Source: CAZUCU01 sp964589635
GTDB taxonomy: Bacteria > Patescibacteriota > Minisyncoccia > Phycocordibacterales > JAACPR01
Reading direction: 5' to 3'
DNA: 5,331 nt
NCBI GenBank assembly: GCA_964589635.1
Contig: CAZPRI010000030.1
Coordinates: forward strand, 1 to 5,331
Numbering within the stretch: the first letter of the stretch is position 1; the number at the start of each line of letters is the position of its first letter. Made by a program: the position numbers and the translations under genes. Shown here one piece after another: positions 4,678-5,331 of this stretch. The notes beneath the pieces are model-generated. The model did no database searches. It was not told the origin of the DNA and saw only the letters and a program-made list of their open reading frames with translations.

Positions 4678-4724
4678 CCGTCATTCCTGCAATACCACCA
4701 CCGTCATCCCTGCGCAGGCAGGGA
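4678..4724 (-). repeat. Pair of dispersed palindromic intergenic repeats
   Basis: CCGTCATTCCTGC (4678-4690) and CCGTCATCCCTGC (4701-4713) differ at one base. The second copy continues into a hairpin, TCCCTGC (4707-4713) against GCAGGGA (4718-4724) with a 4-nt spacer. On the minus strand the core reads GCAGG(A/G)ATGACGG, a form of short interspersed repeat familiar from many bacterial intergenic regions. The rest of the interval 4546-4844 shows a DnaA box, an AT-rich stretch and a terminator, but no gene. Confidence 0.6.
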
Positions 4725-4814
4725 CCAAGGCCTTTAAAAAATTATTTACATCGGTTTCAGGGAAAATTAAAAATATTGGATCCCTAACCCTGTGGTCATT
4801 TACAAATTCAAGTG

Positions 4815-4846
4815 AGCGGCCCCGTCAAACGGGGCCGCTTTTCTTT
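4815..4846 (+). terminator. GC-rich intrinsic terminator with its T-run on the plus strand
   Basis: AGCGGCCCCGT (4815-4825) pairs with ACGGGGCCGCT (4829-4839), and TTTTCTTT follows on the plus strand (4839-4846). The minus-strand exit (CACTTGAATTTG) is not T-rich, although the hairpin sits just after the stop of the minus-strand acidic gene. It may still stop that gene by its stem alone, or it may end an unseen plus-strand RNA. Confidence 0.7.
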
Positions 4847-5331
4847 AAACTACTGGAACCTCCTCTACTTCAGGCGTATCTTCTTCCACAACTTCAGGTT
4901 CTGGATCTGGTTCTTGTGCTGCTAATTCTTCTTCCTCCACAGGTGTAGCAATCTCCTCACCTGATTCTGCTGTGTCATCTACTACATCTTCTAGAGTAGT
5001 TTCTTCTGATGCAACTTCTTCGTCAGGAGCAGTTTCTTCAGGAACAAACTCATCTACAACATCCTCTGTTGTATCAGTATCCGTAATAGCTTCTTCTACT
5101 GTTTCATCTGGTACAGGACTTTCATCACTTGAAACACCTCCTGATAATTCAACTGAATCACTTGGCTGATCTGAATTATATCCTTGATAATCTTTTATAA
5201 GTCTAATAAGGGAATCTTTATCCAAACAAGTATCTTCATCTACACAAAATTCCTCTGTTTGAACTTTTTTAAATCTTCCCACAATCCCATCCGCTGTCCT
5301 CGTAATATAATCGCCTATCCAATCGATCTTG
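4845..5331 (-). CDS. Acidic low-complexity protein, 5' end outside window
   Basis: The frame is open through the right edge, so the gene is 5'-partial and 161 residues are visible. The first 16 (KIDWIGDYITRTADGI) lead into VGRFKKVQTEEF, then a C-x5-C segment (FCVDEDTC) and a helix (LDKDSLIRLIKDY). About 110 residues of acidic, repetitive sequence follow, dominated by Glu, Asp, Val, Thr, Ser and Pro, with many EE, VVEE and PEE runs, ending in VEEVPVV. The C-x5-C plus helix resembles a short segment seen near the ends of large surface or adhesin-like proteins of this bacterial group; that link is from memory and tentative. The tail is certainly disordered, with no membrane anchor. The GTG at 5282 looks like an internal valine, because the frame reads on upstream without a stop. 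Confidence 0.75.
   Translation of the reverse strand, partial: KIDWIGDYITRTADGIVGRFKKVQTEEFCVDEDTCLDKDSLIRLIKDYQGYNSDQPSDSVELSGGVSSDESPVPDETVEEAITDTDTTEDVVDEFVPEETAPDEEVASEETTLEDVVDDTAESGEEIATPVEEEELAAQEPDPEPEVVEEDTPEVEEVPVV

Noticed and set aside
4972..5169. 65-codon Ser/Thr-rich plus-strand ORF
   Set aside because: It is the mirror of the acidic Glu/Asp/Thr coding repeats on the minus strand; the minus frame is far longer and open to the edge.
1..5331. CRISPR array, transposase, toxin-antitoxin or defence cassette
   Set aside because: I saw no regularly spaced repeats and no recognisable proteins of these kinds on either strand.

Overview
The window looks like a chromosomal segment from a small-genome bacterium of the Candidate Phyla Radiation (Patescibacteria, Parcubacteria-like). 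This is inferred from the AT-rich sequence, the short single-domain proteins, many starts without a Shine-Dalgarno site, a YruB-type glutaredoxin, a minimal FtsB/DivIC-like protein, a small coiled-coil protein with (V)TK-x-YL repeats, and palindromic intergenic repeats with the core GCAGGAATGA. No marker here fixes the lineage. TGA ends one ORF and no in-frame TGA is needed elsewhere, so the standard bacterial code fits.

Layout, plus strand: 1-421 is the 3' part of an Hsp20 small heat-shock protein gene, open at the left edge. It is followed by an AT-rich palindrome, then by a hairpin holding the start codon of a 65-aa orphan protein (474-671), and a strong terminator at 683-708. A 30-aa hydrophobic microprotein gene (2340-2432) with its own promoter and ribosome binding site sits between the divergent ftsB-like gene and the convergent lepA end.

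Layout, minus strand, read right to left: an acidic low-complexity protein open at the right edge (4845-5331); a gene-poor interval of about 300 bp with a perfect DnaA box, a pair of dispersed repeats and a terminator (4546-4844); a small coiled-coil gene whose frame is broken at an A8 run (4239-4545); lepA, elongation factor 4 (2418-4199); an FtsB/DivIC-like division protein (1888-2265); a glutaredoxin (1612-1845); a terminator; tRNA-Arg(CCU) (1409-1480); a gene-free structured interval with partial copies of the tRNA-Arg 3' end (about 1160-1408); a 103-aa membrane protein with a leaderless promoter (801-1112); and, 7 nt further, tRNA-Phe(GAA) (718-793). The terminator at 683-708 is shared by the converging units.

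The genes are mostly housekeeping: protein quality control (Hsp20), translation (LepA, two tRNAs), division (FtsB-like) and thiol redox (glutaredoxin). I saw no CRISPR array, transposase or defence cassette. The more unusual signals are small or non-coding: the start-codon hairpin after hsp20, the leaderless membrane-protein/tRNA-Phe unit, the tRNA-Arg 3'-end copies, the microprotein, non-consensus G4 and G5 motifs in LepA, the A8 frame break, and a lone DnaA box.
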